DNA of 64,000 nt, from NCBI GenBank assembly GCA_963814905.1, contig CAWFEM010000011.1:434001-498000 (forward strand), in the 5' to 3' direction. The DNA comes from DASWJZ01 sp963814905 (GTDB lineage: Bacteria > Pseudomonadota > Alphaproteobacteria > Rhizobiales > Afifellaceae). Shown here one piece after another: positions 35,401-44,475 of this stretch. A model generated the notes under the pieces. That model saw only the letters and a program-made list of their open reading frames with translations, made no database searches and was not told the origin of the DNA. Both the position numbers and the translations under genes were made by a program. Positions within the stretch are counted from its first letter, which is position 1; each line of letters starts with the position of its first letter.

Positions 35401-37199
35401 CCTTCGACCATCGCGACATCTTCATCGATCCCAATCCCAACCCGGCGCGTTCGCTGGCTGAGCGCCAGCGCCTCTTCGATCTGCCGCGCACGAGTTGGCA
35501 GGACTACGACCGCGCGCTGATCTCCAAAGGCGGCGGCGTGTTCTCGCGTTCCGAAAAGCAGATCGCGCTTTCGTCGGAGGCGAAGAAGCTGCTGCGGCTT
35601 AACAAGGCCAGCGCGCGCCCGAACGAGATCCTGTCGGCGATCCTGAAGACCCAGGTCGATCTTCTTTGGTTCGGCGGCATCGGCACCTATGTCCGCGGCC
35701 CAGACCAGACCGATGCGGAGGTCGGCGACAAGGCCAACGACGCCATCCGCGTCACCGCGCTCGACGTCGGCGCGAAGGTGGTGGGCGAGGGCGCCAATCT
35801 CGGCATGACGCAGAAGGCTCGCATCGCCTATGGGCTGAAGGGCGGGCGCTGCAATTCCGACGCCATCGACAATTCCGCCGGCGTCAACACCTCCGACGTG
35901 GAGGTCAACATCAAGATCGCGCTGACGCCTGCTGTGCGCGCCGGAAAACTTCCGGAAGCGAAGCGGCTCGCGCTGCTCCAGTCGATGACGGACGAGGTCG
36001 CCCACCTGGTTCTGCGCAACAACTATCAGCAGACGCTCGCGATTTCGCTTGAGCAGAAGCGCGGCGTGGAAAATCTGGGAAACCAGATGCGGCTGATGGC
36101 GGAGCTTGAGGAGCGCGGGCTGCTCGATCGCGCGGTCGAAGACCTGCCCTCCAACGCCGTGCTCGAGACTCGCGCTGCCGCCGGCCGCGGGCTGACGCGG
36201 GCGGAGATCGGCGTCCTTCTGGCCTTCGCCAAGATCGCGCTCTTCAACGATCTCGTCGGCAGCGCCGTACCCGACGACACCTATCTCGGTCGCGAGCTCT
36301 TCCGCTATTTCCCGGAGGAGATGCGCAAGCGTTACGCCGTCGGTATCGAGGGCCACCGGCTCCGGCGCGAGATCATCGCCACGCAGCTTTCCAACTCGCT
36401 CATCAATCGCGGCGGCCCGACGCTTCTTGAGGCGGCGCGCGACCGCACCGGCGCTTCGGTGGCGGAGCTGACCCGCGCCTATGCGGCGGTACGCGACAGT
36501 TTCGGCTTGAGGGCGCTAAACACGGAGATCGACGCGCTCGACACGAAGATTTCCGGCCGTTTGCAGCTCGATCTCTATGCGACGGTGCAGGATGTGCTCG
36601 TCGACCGCATGAGCTGGTTCACCCGCAATATCGATCCGGCCGACGGGCTGGAGGGCATCGTCGCGCATTACCGCACCTCGTTCGATGCGCTTGCCGAAGT
36701 GCTCCCCACCCTGCTTGCGCGCGAACAGTCGAAGTTCATGCATGATGCGGAGCATCGCCTGAAAGCAGCCGGCGTTCCGGAGAGCCTGGCGAAGCAGCTC
36801 GTGCTTCTTCCGACATTGGCGCATGCGGCAAGCGTAGTGCCGATCGCCGACCGGACGGGACGCAGCATCGCGGAGGCGGCGAAGACCTATTTCTCAGTCT
36901 CCGACCGCTTCGGCTTCGACCGCATCGACCAGATGACGGAAGAGGTGACGGTCGGCGACTATTACGAAGGCCTGGCGCTGCAAAAGGCGCGCGACAGCCT
37001 GGAGGCCGCGCATCGCGATCTCGCGCAGAACGTGATCGCCAACGGCGCGGGCGGCGACGTGGCCGCATGGGAGGCGGCCGGCGGCGAGCGCATCGGCGCG
37101 ACCGCCGAACAGGTGCAGAAGATCCTCTCCGACCGCCGTCCGTCGATGGCCAAGGTCACTGTCGCCGCAAGTCTTCTCTCGGAGCTGGCGCGGGGCTAA
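32409..37199 (+). CDS. gdhB: NAD-specific glutamate dehydrogenase, large (GDH2/L-GDH) type
   Basis: A 1,596-residue catabolic enzyme that oxidises glutamate to 2-oxoglutarate and ammonia, in the 180-kDa class found in alphaproteobacteria and Streptomyces. The N-terminal third carries ACT-like regulatory modules. The catalytic core is near residues 800-1160, with GGLRWSDRPQDFRTEVLGL, the lysine-rich VPVGAKGGFV, the Rossmann region VGVGDMSGDVFGNGML and KGGGVFSRSEKQI. The start is GTG 32409 behind GGGAGGGGG. It is monocistronic, with a terminator at 37206-37229. It has no obvious link to the sugar-acid operon upstream beyond feeding 2-oxoglutarate. Confidence 0.95.
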   Translation: MPNRFDAEKKKRIAAARRLLSTGREGKRLSAFADLLFEYAAGEDIVEYEPEALAGITRDAFAFFRRRAKPTAVRVADIADLDLKGRAHTAIELSTLNRPFIFNSVLGELQALGHPVRLVVHPIMNVERDDAGEVVSFGSGSREPTAGAKRESFVHVHVPLMRDPAAQVQLAEDMTSLLKEVRLATDDWAAMRARIKEAMGELDLDHPNLPREAMNETIAFLEWLDEGNFVFLGMREYTYDVSAGDSLESPEGRGLGLLRDPKVTVLRRGAEVVTLTPEIRAFLLAPEPLIVTKANVKTRIHRRDYMDYVGVKVFEGGKVKGELRIVGLFTSTAFTQSAESIPLIRRKVADIVKLAGLDPLSHSGKALLNILENYPRTELFQAEIEELYESAMAILRLEERPRIRALPRRDRFDRFVSVLVFVPRDRYASDLRERIGEGLADLYDGRVSAFFPDFSLPHLTRVQFIIGRNPTEGPDPSQETVEARIRGIVRNFDDDLDEALNAAFSAERVAELRQDYADAFAPDYRAAFTAEDAVKDMAVAERLAPEDIEVRFLRRDDMPETQAVMCFHHLGDPIPLSRRVPLLENFGFSVVNERTYRIGRKSGLPLYRHDMALVRIDGQAIDLTAADRLHDAVLAVWRDKAMNDGFNALVLSAGLDWRRAALLRTIARYLRQTAIPYSIDYIWRALGRYPDIATLLTDAFETRFRPETENRERTAARIGRRIETALQKVASLDDDTILRAFQQVIDAAQRTDFFAAADAEEPDAITLKIEPRSLPFVPAPRPFREIFVHSPLVEGVHLRFGPVARGGLRWSDRPQDFRTEVLGLVKAQQVKNAVIVPVGAKGGFVPGRLPAGGRDQIFEAGRNAYIHFVDRLLSVTDDIEGDAVVPPKDVVRHDPDDPYLVVAADKGTATFSDTANGIALRRGFWLGDAFASGGSAGYDHKAMGITARGAWEAVKRHFREMDVDIQKEPFTVVGVGDMSGDVFGNGMLLSPAIKLVAAFDHRDIFIDPNPNPARSLAERQRLFDLPRTSWQDYDRALISKGGGVFSRSEKQIALSSEAKKLLRLNKASARPNEILSAILKTQVDLLWFGGIGTYVRGPDQTDAEVGDKANDAIRVTALDVGAKVVGEGANLGMTQKARIAYGLKGGRCNSDAIDNSAGVNTSDVEVNIKIALTPAVRAGKLPEAKRLALLQSMTDEVAHLVLRNNYQQTLAISLEQKRGVENLGNQMRLMAELEERGLLDRAVEDLPSNAVLETRAAAGRGLTRAEIGVLLAFAKIALFNDLVGSAVPDDTYLGRELFRYFPEEMRKRYAVGIEGHRLRREIIATQLSNSLINRGGPTLLEAARDRTGASVAELTRAYAAVRDSFGLRALNTEIDALDTKISGRLQLDLYATVQDVLVDRMSWFTRNIDPADGLEGIVAHYRTSFDALAEVLPTLLAREQSKFMHDAEHRLKAAGVPESLAKQLVLLPTLAHAASVVPIADRTGRSIAEAAKTYFSVSDRFGFDRIDQMTEEVTVGDYYEGLALQKARDSLEAAHRDLAQNVIANGAGGDVAAWEAAGGERIGATAEQVQKILSDRRPSMAKVTVAASLLSELARG

Positions 37200-37205
37200 A
37201 GAAAG

Positions 37206-37229
37206 AGCGCGCCGGCGGACCGGCGCGCT
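37206..37229. terminator. Bidirectional Rho-independent terminator
   Basis: A perfect 10-bp stem, AGCGCGCCGG (37206-37215) with CCGGCGCGCT (37220-37229) and loop CGGA, in the 50-bp gap between two convergent genes. On the plus strand it is followed by TCAG; on the minus strand by CTTTCTTT. It probably serves both gdhB and the binding-protein gene, best for the latter. Confidence 0.8.
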
Positions 37230-37249
37230 TCAGTCTCGAACGACCGCGT

Positions 37250-38236
37250 CTAGCGAATGCCCTGGTCGATCAGGTCGACGAGCGCGTCGATCGACTGCGG
37301 CGTGACGGCGCCGGCGCCGGTATTCACGCTGAGCCCCGGCATCTTGTATTTCGCCGTCATCACGCACTGCAGCACCGGCAGGAAGCCCTGCAGATAGAGG
37401 AGCTGATCGAGCGTCGCGGAGACGTAGCCCGACTTCAAGCCGTCGATCGTCGCCGGAGCGAGGTCGATACCGCCGACGATGATGTCGCCGGGCTTCTTGC
37501 CGGCCTTCTTCAGCATGTCGGCGAGCACGCTCGTCACACCGCCGTGCTGCGTGCCGATCGCCTTCAGGTTCGGATGCGCCTGCACGTAGGCGGCGAGAAC
37601 CGGGACCGCGAGCGTCGCGTCGCTGTTGGCTTCCTGCGTGATCTCCAGGCGGTCCACCGTGAGGCCGGCCTTCTCCAGCGTGTCGGCGAGGCCCTTCTCC
37701 GAGAGGCCGCGCTCAGCCTGGCTGAACACGCCGTAGACCATCGCCTCGTCCCCCGACTTCAGGCCCTGGGCGAGCATGTAATTGGCCGTGATCTGGCCGC
37801 CGACATAAAGATCGACGCCGGCATAGCCGAATCCCTTGGAGCCGAATTCGTTCTGCAGATCGGTCATCGGCGAGTTGCCGCTTGTGACGACGATGCCCTG
37901 GTCGACCGCGCTCTTGACGAGGTCGTGGAAGGCGGTCGAACCCGGATGCCCCATGATCTCGATGCAGGTCGGGTTGGCGGCAACCGCTTCCTTGAACTGG
38001 TTGATCATCGTCTCCGGCGCCCAGGCGGAGAACTGCTCCTTCAGGTCGACGCCGAAGGCGGCGGCGGCCTGCGCCGCGCCGGTCTGACGGGCGAGCGTCG
38101 CGCCGTCGCCGGCATTGCCGCCCATCTGCATGTACATGGTGATGCCCTCGCCGATCATGTCGGCGGAAGCCGTGCCGGCTCCGCCGAGAAGCGCGGCGGC
38201 GGCCGCCCCTGCGAGAAATAGCTTCGTCACTTTCAT
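37250..38236 (-). CDS. Sugar ABC transporter substrate-binding protein (CUT2)
   Basis: A 328-residue periplasmic binding protein. The signal peptide is MKVTKLFLAGAAAAALLGG with a cut near TASA. The mature part begins ADMIGEGITMYMQMGGNAGDG and contains VAANPTCIEIMGHPGSTA and VGGIDLAPATIDGLKSGYV, as in Peripla_BP_4 sugar binders. AAAGGGAGG precedes ATG 38236. It is the last gene of a GntR-ATPase-permease-binding-protein operon. A frame running on to 38839 overlaps the permease and was rejected. The ligand is probably a pentose or hexose. Confidence 0.9.
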   Translation of the reverse strand: MKVTKLFLAGAAAAALLGGAGTASADMIGEGITMYMQMGGNAGDGATLARQTGAAQAAAAFGVDLKEQFSAWAPETMINQFKEAVAANPTCIEIMGHPGSTAFHDLVKSAVDQGIVVTSGNSPMTDLQNEFGSKGFGYAGVDLYVGGQITANYMLAQGLKSGDEAMVYGVFSQAERGLSEKGLADTLEKAGLTVDRLEITQEANSDATLAVPVLAAYVQAHPNLKAIGTQHGGVTSVLADMLKKAGKKPGDIIVGGIDLAPATIDGLKSGYVSATLDQLLYLQGFLPVLQCVMTAKYKMPGLSVNTGAGAVTPQSIDALVDLIDQGIR

Positions 38237-38253
38237 TTCGTCCTCCCTTTGCT

Positions 38254-39357
38254 TCAGCTGGCGCCGCCTTTCCCCTCGCTTGCGGAGGCGGTCACCTGTT
38301 TTTCGACCGCGCGCGCGCGGCCGAAATTCCGTCGTGCCGAGAACCGGGCGAAAAATTCCTTCCGCTTCTGCGGCTCGTCGACATGCAGGTAGGAGATGAT
38401 GGCGATCAGGAAGACGAGGCCCTGGATCGTTCGTACCCAGGCGCCGGTCAGGCCGCTGGCGACGAGGCCCGCCTCGATCATGCCGATGATGAGACAGCCG
38501 AAGACGGTACCGACAATCGTCGCCCGGCCGCCGAAGATCGAAGTGCCGCCGATCAGCACCGAGGCAATGGCGGTCAGCAGATAACCTTGGCCCTGATTGC
38601 CGAAATAGTTCTTGTTCTCCAAGGTCAGCATGATCGCTGCGATGCTGGCGAGGAAGCCCATAAGCGTGAAGATCTTGATCTTCTCGCGATCGACGTCGAT
38701 GCCGAGAACGCGGCTCACGTCGTTGGAATCGCCGATGAACATCGCATGCTCGCCGAAGCGATGGCGCGTCATGATGAACCAGAGGAACACGACGGCGGCG
38801 GCTGTCCAGAATGCCTGCATCGGCACTTGATCGAGCCACAGCGGGCCGCCCATGCCGTCGAAGGGACGTCCGACGATGACCGCCCAGACCGAGGATTCCT
38901 CCGCGCCGCGCAGCGCATAGGACTTGCCGCCGGAGAGCACGGTGGCCATGCCGAACCAGAAGAACTGCGTGCCGAGCGTGGTGATGAAGGAGGGGATGCC
39001 GACCTTGGCGATCAGCAGGCCGTTGATGAAGCCGACGCCGATGCCGGCGGCCAGACCCGCGACGACCGCCAGCCAGCCGAGGTCGTATTCCTTGAAAAAG
39101 ATGGCGAAGACGAAGCCGGCGAAGCCGATGACTGCCGGAAAGGACAGGTCGATCTCGCCGGCTCCGATCACGAAGGTGAGCCCGATGGCGAGCAGGATCA
39201 GCGGCGGCAGCGTCGACAGGAAGGTCGTGTAGATGAAGGGCGCCAGAAACACGGTAGGCGCGGTGTACATGACCAGTCCGAGCAGGACGGCGAAGACCAC
39301 GATGATCGGCAGGCCCTCGATCCGGCGCGTGATAGGCAATTGCGTGCGGTCGGCCAT
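38254..39357 (-). CDS. Sugar ABC transporter permease (CUT2)
   Basis: A 367-residue integral membrane permease with about ten hydrophobic helices. The family core GAGEIDLSFPAVIGFAGF lies near residue 66, the loop KVGIPSFITTLGTQFF near 118 and ASVLIGGTSIFGGRATIVG near 267. The C-terminal 35 residues are a charged cytoplasmic tail. Its stop is 17 bp before the binding-protein gene, and it starts 5 bp after the ATPase gene, so the operon is tightly packed. Length and pattern match FrcC-type permeases. Confidence 0.92.
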   Translation of the reverse strand: MADRTQLPITRRIEGLPIIVVFAVLLGLVMYTAPTVFLAPFIYTTFLSTLPPLILLAIGLTFVIGAGEIDLSFPAVIGFAGFVFAIFFKEYDLGWLAVVAGLAAGIGVGFINGLLIAKVGIPSFITTLGTQFFWFGMATVLSGGKSYALRGAEESSVWAVIVGRPFDGMGGPLWLDQVPMQAFWTAAAVVFLWFIMTRHRFGEHAMFIGDSNDVSRVLGIDVDREKIKIFTLMGFLASIAAIMLTLENKNYFGNQGQGYLLTAIASVLIGGTSIFGGRATIVGTVFGCLIIGMIEAGLVASGLTGAWVRTIQGLVFLIAIISYLHVDEPQKRKEFFARFSARRNFGRARAVEKQVTASASEGKGGAS

Positions 39358-39362
39358 GCGGG

Positions 39363-40172
<810 letters not shown>

Positions 40173-40245
40173 CCCTTCCTCCCTTTGGCAGCGTCGTTGG
40201 GCGCGCTGCCTAGTTCACCAATCCGTAATCGTTTACATCAGCCGG

Positions 40246-40986
40246 TCAAGCATGGGCTGCATCCGCCAGGCGCTCCCCATAGCCGGCACGTTCCAGCACC
40301 TCCTCCGTCATGTCGAGGAGCGCAATCATGTTGTGGCGGGCGGCGGCGGCGTTGCCGTCGCATACGGCCTCGAACACGTCGAGATGCTTGTCGAGGGCGA
40401 AGGGGCTTCCGACATGCGGGTCGGAGGTGATGCTGATCGAGGCGCGCAGCGCTTCCTCGATGCAGGCGCCGAGACCGGAGAGGAGCGCGTTGCCGCTTGC
40501 GGCAAGGAGCAGGCGGTGAAAGGTCACGTCGGCTTCCGCGATCTCCTCGGTACGCTTGCCCTTGCCGCGCGCCATTGCCAGGACCGCGATCTGCATCTTG
40601 GCGAGCATATCCGGCGTTGCATTGACGGCGGAAAGCGCCGCCGTCTCAGGCTCGACAATGCGCCGTACCGTGAAGAGCTCGCGCAGGAAGACCGACCGCG
40701 GCACGACGCGCTGGCGCAGCCGCAGCACGTCGGCGTCGAGGAAATTCCAGTCATGCGGCTCGCGCACGAAGGTGCCGAGCTTTGGACGGGAACGAACCAG
40801 CCCCTTGGCCGAGAGCATCTGCAGCGCCTCGCGCAGGCAGGTGCGGCTTACCCCGAACTCGCCGAGCAGCGTCGCTTCGTTGGGGAGCGGGCGCGCAGCC
40901 AGATATTCGCCGCCGAGGATGCGCAGCGTCAGGGTCTCGGCGACCACGTTCTTTCCGCGCGCGACGCTCATGGGCGACCCAGGCAT
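40246..40986 (-). CDS. GntR family regulator, FadR/FCD subfamily
   Basis: A 246-residue regulator. The winged HTH at about 10-75 (LPNEATLLGEFGVSRTCLREAL, quoted in part) is followed by an FCD ligand domain with metal-binding residues such as D and H in EADVTFHRLLLAASGN and the later FALDKHLDVFEAV. I chose ATG 40986 because GAGGG lies 8 bases upstream; ATG 40971 is an alternative. It heads the ABC transporter operon on the minus strand and is divergent from the SDR at 41204, so it probably represses both in the absence of a sugar acid. Confidence 0.9.
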   Translation of the reverse strand: MPGSPMSVARGKNVVAETLTLRILGGEYLAARPLPNEATLLGEFGVSRTCLREALQMLSAKGLVRSRPKLGTFVREPHDWNFLDADVLRLRQRVVPRSVFLRELFTVRRIVEPETAALSAVNATPDMLAKMQIAVLAMARGKGKRTEEIAEADVTFHRLLLAASGNALLSGLGACIEEALRASISITSDPHVGSPFALDKHLDVFEAVCDGNAAAARHNMIALLDMTEEVLERAGYGERLADAAHA

Positions 40987-41001
40987 CCCCTTGTCCCTCG
41001 C

Positions 41002-41016
41002 AATAATCATATTATT
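41002..41016. promoter_or_regulatory. AT-rich palindrome upstream of GntR gene (candidate operator)
   Basis: AATAATCATATTATT has perfect arms AATAAT and ATTATT around CAT, 16 bp upstream of the GntR start in the 217-bp divergent gap. Its AT content stands out from the surroundings, which suits a promoter or autoregulatory site. It does not match the classic FadR-type TGGT-N-ACCA consensus, so the call rests on symmetry and position. Confidence 0.4.
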
Positions 41017-41203
41017 AGAGCCTGTCTCGCGCCTTCTCAATCCGCTTGGCGATACGTTTTTTTCCGGGAGCCGCCGGATTGCGCGGATCAATATCGGCAA
41101 TGATCATATGAATTGCGGCGTCCGGCGGCCCATTGTCACGCCATTGCCGCTCTCCTAGAACACCCGCCGCACCCTCCCGATCACCTTTCAGCGAGGCCTC
41201 CCA

Positions 41204-41986
41204 GTGACCGAGCCAGCGACGAAACGCGCCACCGCCACCTATCCGAGCCTTGCCGGGAAAACCGTTCTCGTCTCCGGCGGAGCGAGCGGCATCGGGGAGG
41301 CGATCGTGCGCGCCTTCGCGGCGCAGGGCGCAAAGGTCGGGTTCGTCGACATCCTTCAGGCGGAAGGCGCGGCGCTCGCGGCGGAACTGCAGAAGTCGGG
41401 AGCGACGATCCGCTTCGAACCCGCGGACGTCACCGATATTCCCGCCTACCGGGCGGCGATCGGCCAAATCGCTGAGGCGCTCGGGCCGATCACGATTCTC
41501 GTCAACAACGCGGCCGAGGATACGCGCCACGAATGGCAGGGCGAGACGCCGGAGAGCTTCGAGCAACGGCTCGCCGTCAATTTGAAGCACCAGTTCTTCG
41601 CCATCCAGGCGGTTGCGCCGGGCATGATCGAAGCGGGCAGCGGGTCGATCGTCAATTTCGGCTCGATCTCGTGGCGGATCGGCATGGGCGGCATGCCCGG
41701 CTATACCGCGTCGAAAGCGGCGATCGAGGCGCTGACGCGATCCTTCGCGCGCGATCTTGGGCCGCATCGAATCCGCGTCAATTGCGTGCTGCCGGGCTGG
41801 GTCATGACGAAGCGCCAGCTTGAGCTGTGGGTGGACGAGAGCGCCGACCTCATGATCAAGGAGCGCCAGTGCCTGCCCGATCGTCTGCAGCCCGACGATC
41901 TGGCGCGCACGGTGCTCTTCCTCGCCTCCGACGACAGCGCGATGTGCACCTCGCAGAACTTCGTCGTTGACGGCGGCTGGCTCTAG
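41204..41986 (+). CDS. Short-chain dehydrogenase, possible sugar 1-dehydrogenase
   Basis: A 260-residue classical SDR with SGGASGIG at 24-31, NNAA near 101, the serine in NFGSISW and the active-site Y-T-A-S-K in GYTASKAAIEAL. The C-terminus ends FVVDGGWL. It resembles rhizobial xylose, arabinose or galactose 1-dehydrogenases. Start GTG 41204 follows GCGAGG. It is divergent from a GntR-controlled sugar ABC operon, so it may oxidise the imported sugar to an aldonolactone that feeds the dgoK-dgoA or GguC-KGSADH route at 28265-32315. The substrate is inferred from context. Confidence 0.88.
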   Translation: MTEPATKRATATYPSLAGKTVLVSGGASGIGEAIVRAFAAQGAKVGFVDILQAEGAALAAELQKSGATIRFEPADVTDIPAYRAAIGQIAEALGPITILVNNAAEDTRHEWQGETPESFEQRLAVNLKHQFFAIQAVAPGMIEAGSGSIVNFGSISWRIGMGGMPGYTASKAAIEALTRSFARDLGPHRIRVNCVLPGWVMTKRQLELWVDESADLMIKERQCLPDRLQPDDLARTVLFLASDDSAMCTSQNFVVDGGWL

Positions 41987-42012
41987 GCACGCGGGGTTGA
42001 TCGCACGCTCCC

Positions 42013-42366
42013 TCAGATCTCACGGCGTGGGGCGGCGGTCGCGGCGTCGCCGGTGTTCGGCGTGCCGGTCGGCTCGATCAGAAGGAGATGCACCTCGCCG
42101 TGAGCGACCGGCTTGTGCTCCACGCCTTTCGGCACGACGAAGAGCTGTCCCGGGCCGAGCGTGACCGTGCGGTCGCGCAGCTCGATGTCGAGCCTGCCTT
42201 TCAGCACGAGGAAGAAATCGTCGGTATCCGCGTGGCTGTGCCAGTGGAACGGGCCCTCAAGCTTCGTCACCATCACGTCGTGGCCGTTGAACGTGGTAAC
42301 CGTGCGCGGCGCGAAATGATCGTCGAAGAGCGCGAGCTTGGCGGCGAGATCAATGGCGTCGGGCAT
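42013..42366 (-). CDS. Cupin-domain protein
   Basis: A 117-residue single cupin. Motif 1 is HWHSHADTDDFFLVLKG with the two histidines and glutamate-position acid; motif 2 is PKGVEHKPVAHGEV with the last metal histidine. GGAG precedes ATG 42366. Its end lies 26 bp from the convergent SDR stop. Small cupins of this kind bind a metal and act as isomerases or dioxygenases, or sense ligands; none can be singled out here. Confidence 0.88.
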   Translation of the reverse strand: MPDAIDLAAKLALFDDHFAPRTVTTFNGHDVMVTKLEGPFHWHSHADTDDFFLVLKGRLDIELRDRTVTLGPGQLFVVPKGVEHKPVAHGEVHLLLIEPTGTPNTGDAATAAPRREI

Positions 42367-42509
42367 GTCGGAAGCTCCTTTCCGGGTGTCTATCGCGTGC
42401 CTACGGTCGCCTGTCCACGGCGGAGAGAGGCCGAGTCTTCGCGTCATTTTCCACGGCCGGGAGGGGGCCGCTGCGCCGGATGCAGGGATCGCCTATTTTT
42501 CGATGGCCA

Positions 42510-42536
42510 TGTCGAAATCGGCGCGTCTCGCGCGAC
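42510..42536 (+). promoter_or_regulatory. Candidate ECF42-type promoter of the YCII-sigma operon
   Basis: TGTCGA (42510-42515), a 17-base spacer and CGAC (42533-42536) lie 51 bp upstream of the YCII gene. From memory, ECF42 sigma factors recognise TGTCGA at -35 and a CGA/CGTC-like -10 and control a DGPF/YCII gene beside them. This would be autoregulation by the sigma factor at 42923. Confidence 0.45.
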
Positions 42537-42587
42537 ACTGTTCGGCGCAGGCACGGTGCCTCGCCTTGATGCATCAGGGAGACCGCG

Positions 42588-42938
42588 ATGAGATACATGC
42601 TGCTGATCTACGGAAGCGAGGATGCGATGCAAGCCGCGCCGAAAGAAGCCGTCACGCGGATGAGCGCCGCCTACGAGTCCTACACGGAGGCGATGAAAAA
42701 GGCCGGGGTGCTCCTCGGCGGTGAGCGGCTGCGGCCGACGGGCGACGCGACGACCGTGCGCAATCCGAACGGAAAAGCCCAGGTGCTGAACGGGCCGTAT
42801 GCGGAGACGAAGGAGCAGCTCGGCGGCTATTACATGATCGAGGCGGCTGACCTCGATGCCGCCCTTTCCTGGGCATCGCGCTGCCCCGGCGCGGCGCACG
42901 GCGCGATCGAGGTGCGTCCGATTTGGCCGATGATGTAG
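42588..42938 (+). CDS. YCII/DGPF-domain protein linked to ECF sigma factor
   Basis: A 116-residue single-domain protein of the YCII-related (DGPF) family: MRYMLLIYGSEDAM at the start, LLGGERLRP in the middle and the family signature VLNGPYAETKEQLGGYYMIE near 67-86. The biochemical role is not known for the family; members are genomic partners of ECF42 sigma factors. Its stop overlaps the start of the sigma gene by 16 nt, so the pair is co-translated. The upstream promoter candidate is at 42510-42536. Confidence 0.92.
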   Translation: MRYMLLIYGSEDAMQAAPKEAVTRMSAAYESYTEAMKKAGVLLGGERLRPTGDATTVRNPNGKAQVLNGPYAETKEQLGGYYMIEAADLDAALSWASRCPGAAHGAIEVRPIWPMM

Positions 42939-44218
42939 ACGCGAGCCTTCGCGCAGAGGACGACGAGCTCCCACGCCGGATCGCCGAGGCGGTCGCACGC
43001 CGGAGCTACGGCAAGCTCGTCGCCTTCCTCGCGGCGCGCACCAACGACGTCGGCGGCGCCGAGGACGCCCTTTCGGAGGCGTTCACGGCGGCGCTCGATG
43101 GCTGGCCGAGGGCCGGCGTTCCCGAAAACCCCGAGGCGTGGCTTCTGACCGTGGCGCGACGCAGGCAGACCGATTCCGTGCGCAGACGAAGAACAGGAAC
43201 CGAGGCAGTCCCGCATCTTCGATTGGTCGCGGAGGAGCTGGAGGCGGCGACCGATGACCAGGCAGAGATTCCTGACCATCGCCTGCGGCTGATGTTCGCC
43301 TGCGCCCACCCGGCGATCGAACCGGGGATTCGCGCGCCGCTGATCTTGCAAACCGTTCTCGGCTTCGATGCCGCGACGATCGGCTCCGCGTTCCTGGTGG
43401 CGCCCGCGACGATGGGCCAGCGCCTGGTGCGCGCCAAGACGAAGATCAAGCAGGCGAGCGTTCCGTTCCGGCTGCCTGAGCGCGGCGACCTTCCGGAGCG
43501 TCTCGATTCTGTGCTCGACGCGATCTATGCGGTGTTCGCGGAGGGCTGGTCCGATCCTGCCGGCATTGAAGCGCGCCGGCGAAATCTCGCCGAGGAGGGA
43601 ATCTGGCTCGGGCGGCTCGTCGTCTCGCTGATGCCCGGCGAACCGGAAGCGCTCGGCCTTCTTGCCCTGATGCTCTTCGCGGAAGCGCGGCGCGGCGCGC
43701 GCCGCGATGCGGCCGGCGATTACGTTCCGCTCGCCGCGCAGGACCCGGCTCTCTGGGACCGCACATTGATCGACGAAGCGGAAGCGTTGCTTTTTCGCGC
43801 CGGCGACATGGCAAGGATCGGCCGCTTCCAGCTCGAGGCGGCCATTCAGTCGGCGCACGTCGTCCGCCGCGCGACCGGTCGCGCGGACTGGGACGCCATC
43901 GTGCGGCTCTATGACGCTCTCGCGTCGCTGACCGGCTCACCGGTGGTGGCGATCAACCGCGCGGTCGCTATCGCTGAAACACGCGGTCCGGCCGCTGGTC
44001 TTGCCGCGCTCGATGCGCTTTCCGGCGATGCGCGGCTTGCCGAATATCAGCCTTATTGGGCCGCCCGCGCGGGTCTTCTGGCCCACGTCGGTGAGATCGG
44101 GCAGGCGGACAAGGCCTACGAAATGGCGATCGGACTGGAAGCCGACCCGGCCGTCCGCCGGTTTCTTCAGGAACGACGCGCCGCGCTTCCGGCCGGCCCC
44201 GCACGTCCCAGATCATGA
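42923..44218 (+). CDS. ECF sigma factor, ECF42 type with long C-terminal extension
   Basis: A 431-residue sigma-70 family protein. Region 2 lies at about 25-90 (DVGGAEDALSEAFTAAL), region 4 at about 125-180 (LQTVLGFDAATIGSAF), and a 230-residue helical, TPR-like C-terminal extension follows (ARRDAAGDYVPLAAQDPALW, ASLTGSPVVAINRAVA). The extension and the YCII neighbour identify ECF42; in that group the extension, not an anti-sigma factor, controls activity. It starts at TTG 42923 inside the YCII gene, which implies translational coupling. No anti-sigma gene is present. Confidence 0.9.
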   Translation: MADDVDASLRAEDDELPRRIAEAVARRSYGKLVAFLAARTNDVGGAEDALSEAFTAALDGWPRAGVPENPEAWLLTVARRRQTDSVRRRRTGTEAVPHLRLVAEELEAATDDQAEIPDHRLRLMFACAHPAIEPGIRAPLILQTVLGFDAATIGSAFLVAPATMGQRLVRAKTKIKQASVPFRLPERGDLPERLDSVLDAIYAVFAEGWSDPAGIEARRRNLAEEGIWLGRLVVSLMPGEPEALGLLALMLFAEARRGARRDAAGDYVPLAAQDPALWDRTLIDEAEALLFRAGDMARIGRFQLEAAIQSAHVVRRATGRADWDAIVRLYDALASLTGSPVVAINRAVAIAETRGPAAGLAALDALSGDARLAEYQPYWAARAGLLAHVGEIGQADKAYEMAIGLEADPAVRRFLQERRAALPAGPARPRS

Positions 44219-44301
44219 GCGCACAGCCTGGTGGAACCTTTTCGCGGCGGCCGCGCTTTCAGTGGGCTCCCGATCGGGGAGCGCTCACAAAGAGGTGCGT
44301 C

Positions 44302-44475
44302 ATGGACAGGGATCGGATCAAGGGTTCGGCAAAAGAGGCCAAGGGCGCCGTCAAGGAAGTCGCCGGCAAGGTTACGGGCGATGCCAAGCTGCAAGCCGAG
44401 GGCAAGGCCGACAAGGCGGCCGGCAAGGTGCAGAACGCAGTTGGCGGCTTCAAGGACGCGCTGCGTGGCAAGTAG
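44302..44475 (+). CDS. CsbD family stress-response protein
   Basis: A 57-residue, charged, Lys/Ala/Gly-rich protein with the CsbD pattern: MDRDRIKGSAKEAKGAVKEV then GKVTGDAKLQAEGKADKAAG and a final GGFKDALRGK. CsbD-like proteins are abundant small proteins of unknown mechanism induced by envelope or general stress. ATG 44302 follows AAAGAGGTG. The neighbouring gene overlaps its end by 11 nt. It is 83 bp after the ECF42 gene and may share its regulon. Confidence 0.92.
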   Translation: MDRDRIKGSAKEAKGAVKEVAGKVTGDAKLQAEGKADKAAGKVQNAVGGFKDALRGK

